Shown: piece by piece, positions 6,640 to 6,807 of the stretch
Numbering within the stretch: the first letter of the stretch is position 1
How the letters are laid out: each line of letters opens with the position of its first letter
Source of the DNA: DATHWB01 sp035460965
Lineage (GTDB): Bacteria > Actinomycetota > Acidimicrobiia > Spongiisociales > ZC4RG35
Direction of reading: 5' to 3'
Length of the DNA: 6,807 nt
Assembly: GCA_035460965.1 (NCBI GenBank)
Contig: DATHWB010000209.1
Coordinates: forward strand, 1 to 6,807
Program-made: the position numbers and the translations under genes
The notes under the pieces: generated by a model
What the model was told of the DNA's origin: nothing
Databases searched by the model: none
The model's input: the letters and a program-made list of their open reading frames with translations, nothing else

Positions 6640-6807
6640 TCACCCGACCAGGCCTCGCAGGAACGGATTGGTCAGACGCTCCCGGCCGATCGTCGTCCGG
6701 GGACCGTGGCCCGGGAGGACGTCCACCTCGTCCGGCAGGTCCAGCACCCGCTCGCGCATGGACCGCATCAGTTGGTCGTGCGAACCGCCGGGGAGATCGG
6801 TGCGTCC
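6640..6807 (-). CDS. Metallo-beta-lactamase-fold hydrolase (glyoxalase II-like), C-terminal fragment
   Basis: The frame enters from the right edge and ends at TGA (6642-6640), leaving the last 55 residues. It begins GRTDLPGGSHDQLM and continues to LPGHGPRTTIGRERLTNPFL. This is the C-terminal pattern of small metallo-beta-lactamase-fold hydrolases of the YcbL/glyoxalase II-like type. H34 of the fragment, in LPGHGP, is the expected last metal-ligand histidine of the fold, and the TIGRERLTNPFL tail is characteristic of the family. The remaining ligands (HxHxDH and others) would lie outside. Family members bind two metal ions and hydrolyse thioesters or similar compounds; the substrate here is undetermined. 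A gene of this family directly upstream of hisS is a familiar actinobacterial arrangement (Rv2581c and hisS in Mycobacterium tuberculosis). The fragment looks intact, with no frameshift. Confidence 0.88.
   Translation of the reverse strand, partial: GRTDLPGGSHDQLMRSMRERVLDLPDEVDVLPGHGPRTTIGRERLTNPFLRGLVG

Overview
The window is a GC-rich stretch, roughly two thirds G+C by eye, with strong G/C preference at third codon positions. All six genes lie on the minus strand, so transcription runs from the right edge to the left. GTG starts, TGA at all five visible stops, a non-discriminating-type AspRS and the order metallo-hydrolase, hisS, aspS, rarA all suggest an actinobacterium. An Acidimicrobiia-like lineage is my guess; nothing in the window proves the taxon.

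Layout in transcription order: the C-terminal end of a metallo-beta-lactamase-fold hydrolase (6807-6640, cut by the edge); a 64-base gap; hisS, histidyl-tRNA synthetase (6575-5226); aspS, aspartyl-tRNA synthetase (5229-3472); rarA, a replication-associated AAA+ ATPase (3464-2133); an iron-containing alcohol dehydrogenase (2136-1024); and an enolase-superfamily enzyme of the mandelate racemase subgroup (1027 to the left edge, C-terminus missing). Genes cover essentially everything else. I see no tRNA, rRNA, CRISPR array, insertion sequence or terminator.

From hisS onward the genes are packed as one transcription unit: ATGA overlap for hisS/aspS, 7 bases for aspS/rarA, GTGA overlap for rarA/dehydrogenase, ATGA overlap for dehydrogenase/enolase. 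The first part is a housekeeping translation and DNA-maintenance cluster. The last two genes are catabolic-looking oxidoreductase and dehydratase/racemase enzymes that sit where many actinobacteria, as I recall, carry alaS. Their mutual overlap suggests they act on the same or successive metabolites; the substrate cannot be read from the sequence.

I do not see a previously undescribed system here. The points most worth checking are the metabolic pair coupled to rarA, a HisRS of the class that shares the LRYDLTVP-type motif with eukaryotic enzymes rather than the usual bacterial LRPEGTA type, an AspRS that probably also charges tRNA-Asn, and a small inverted repeat just upstream of the hisS start, where no Shine-Dalgarno sequence is visible.
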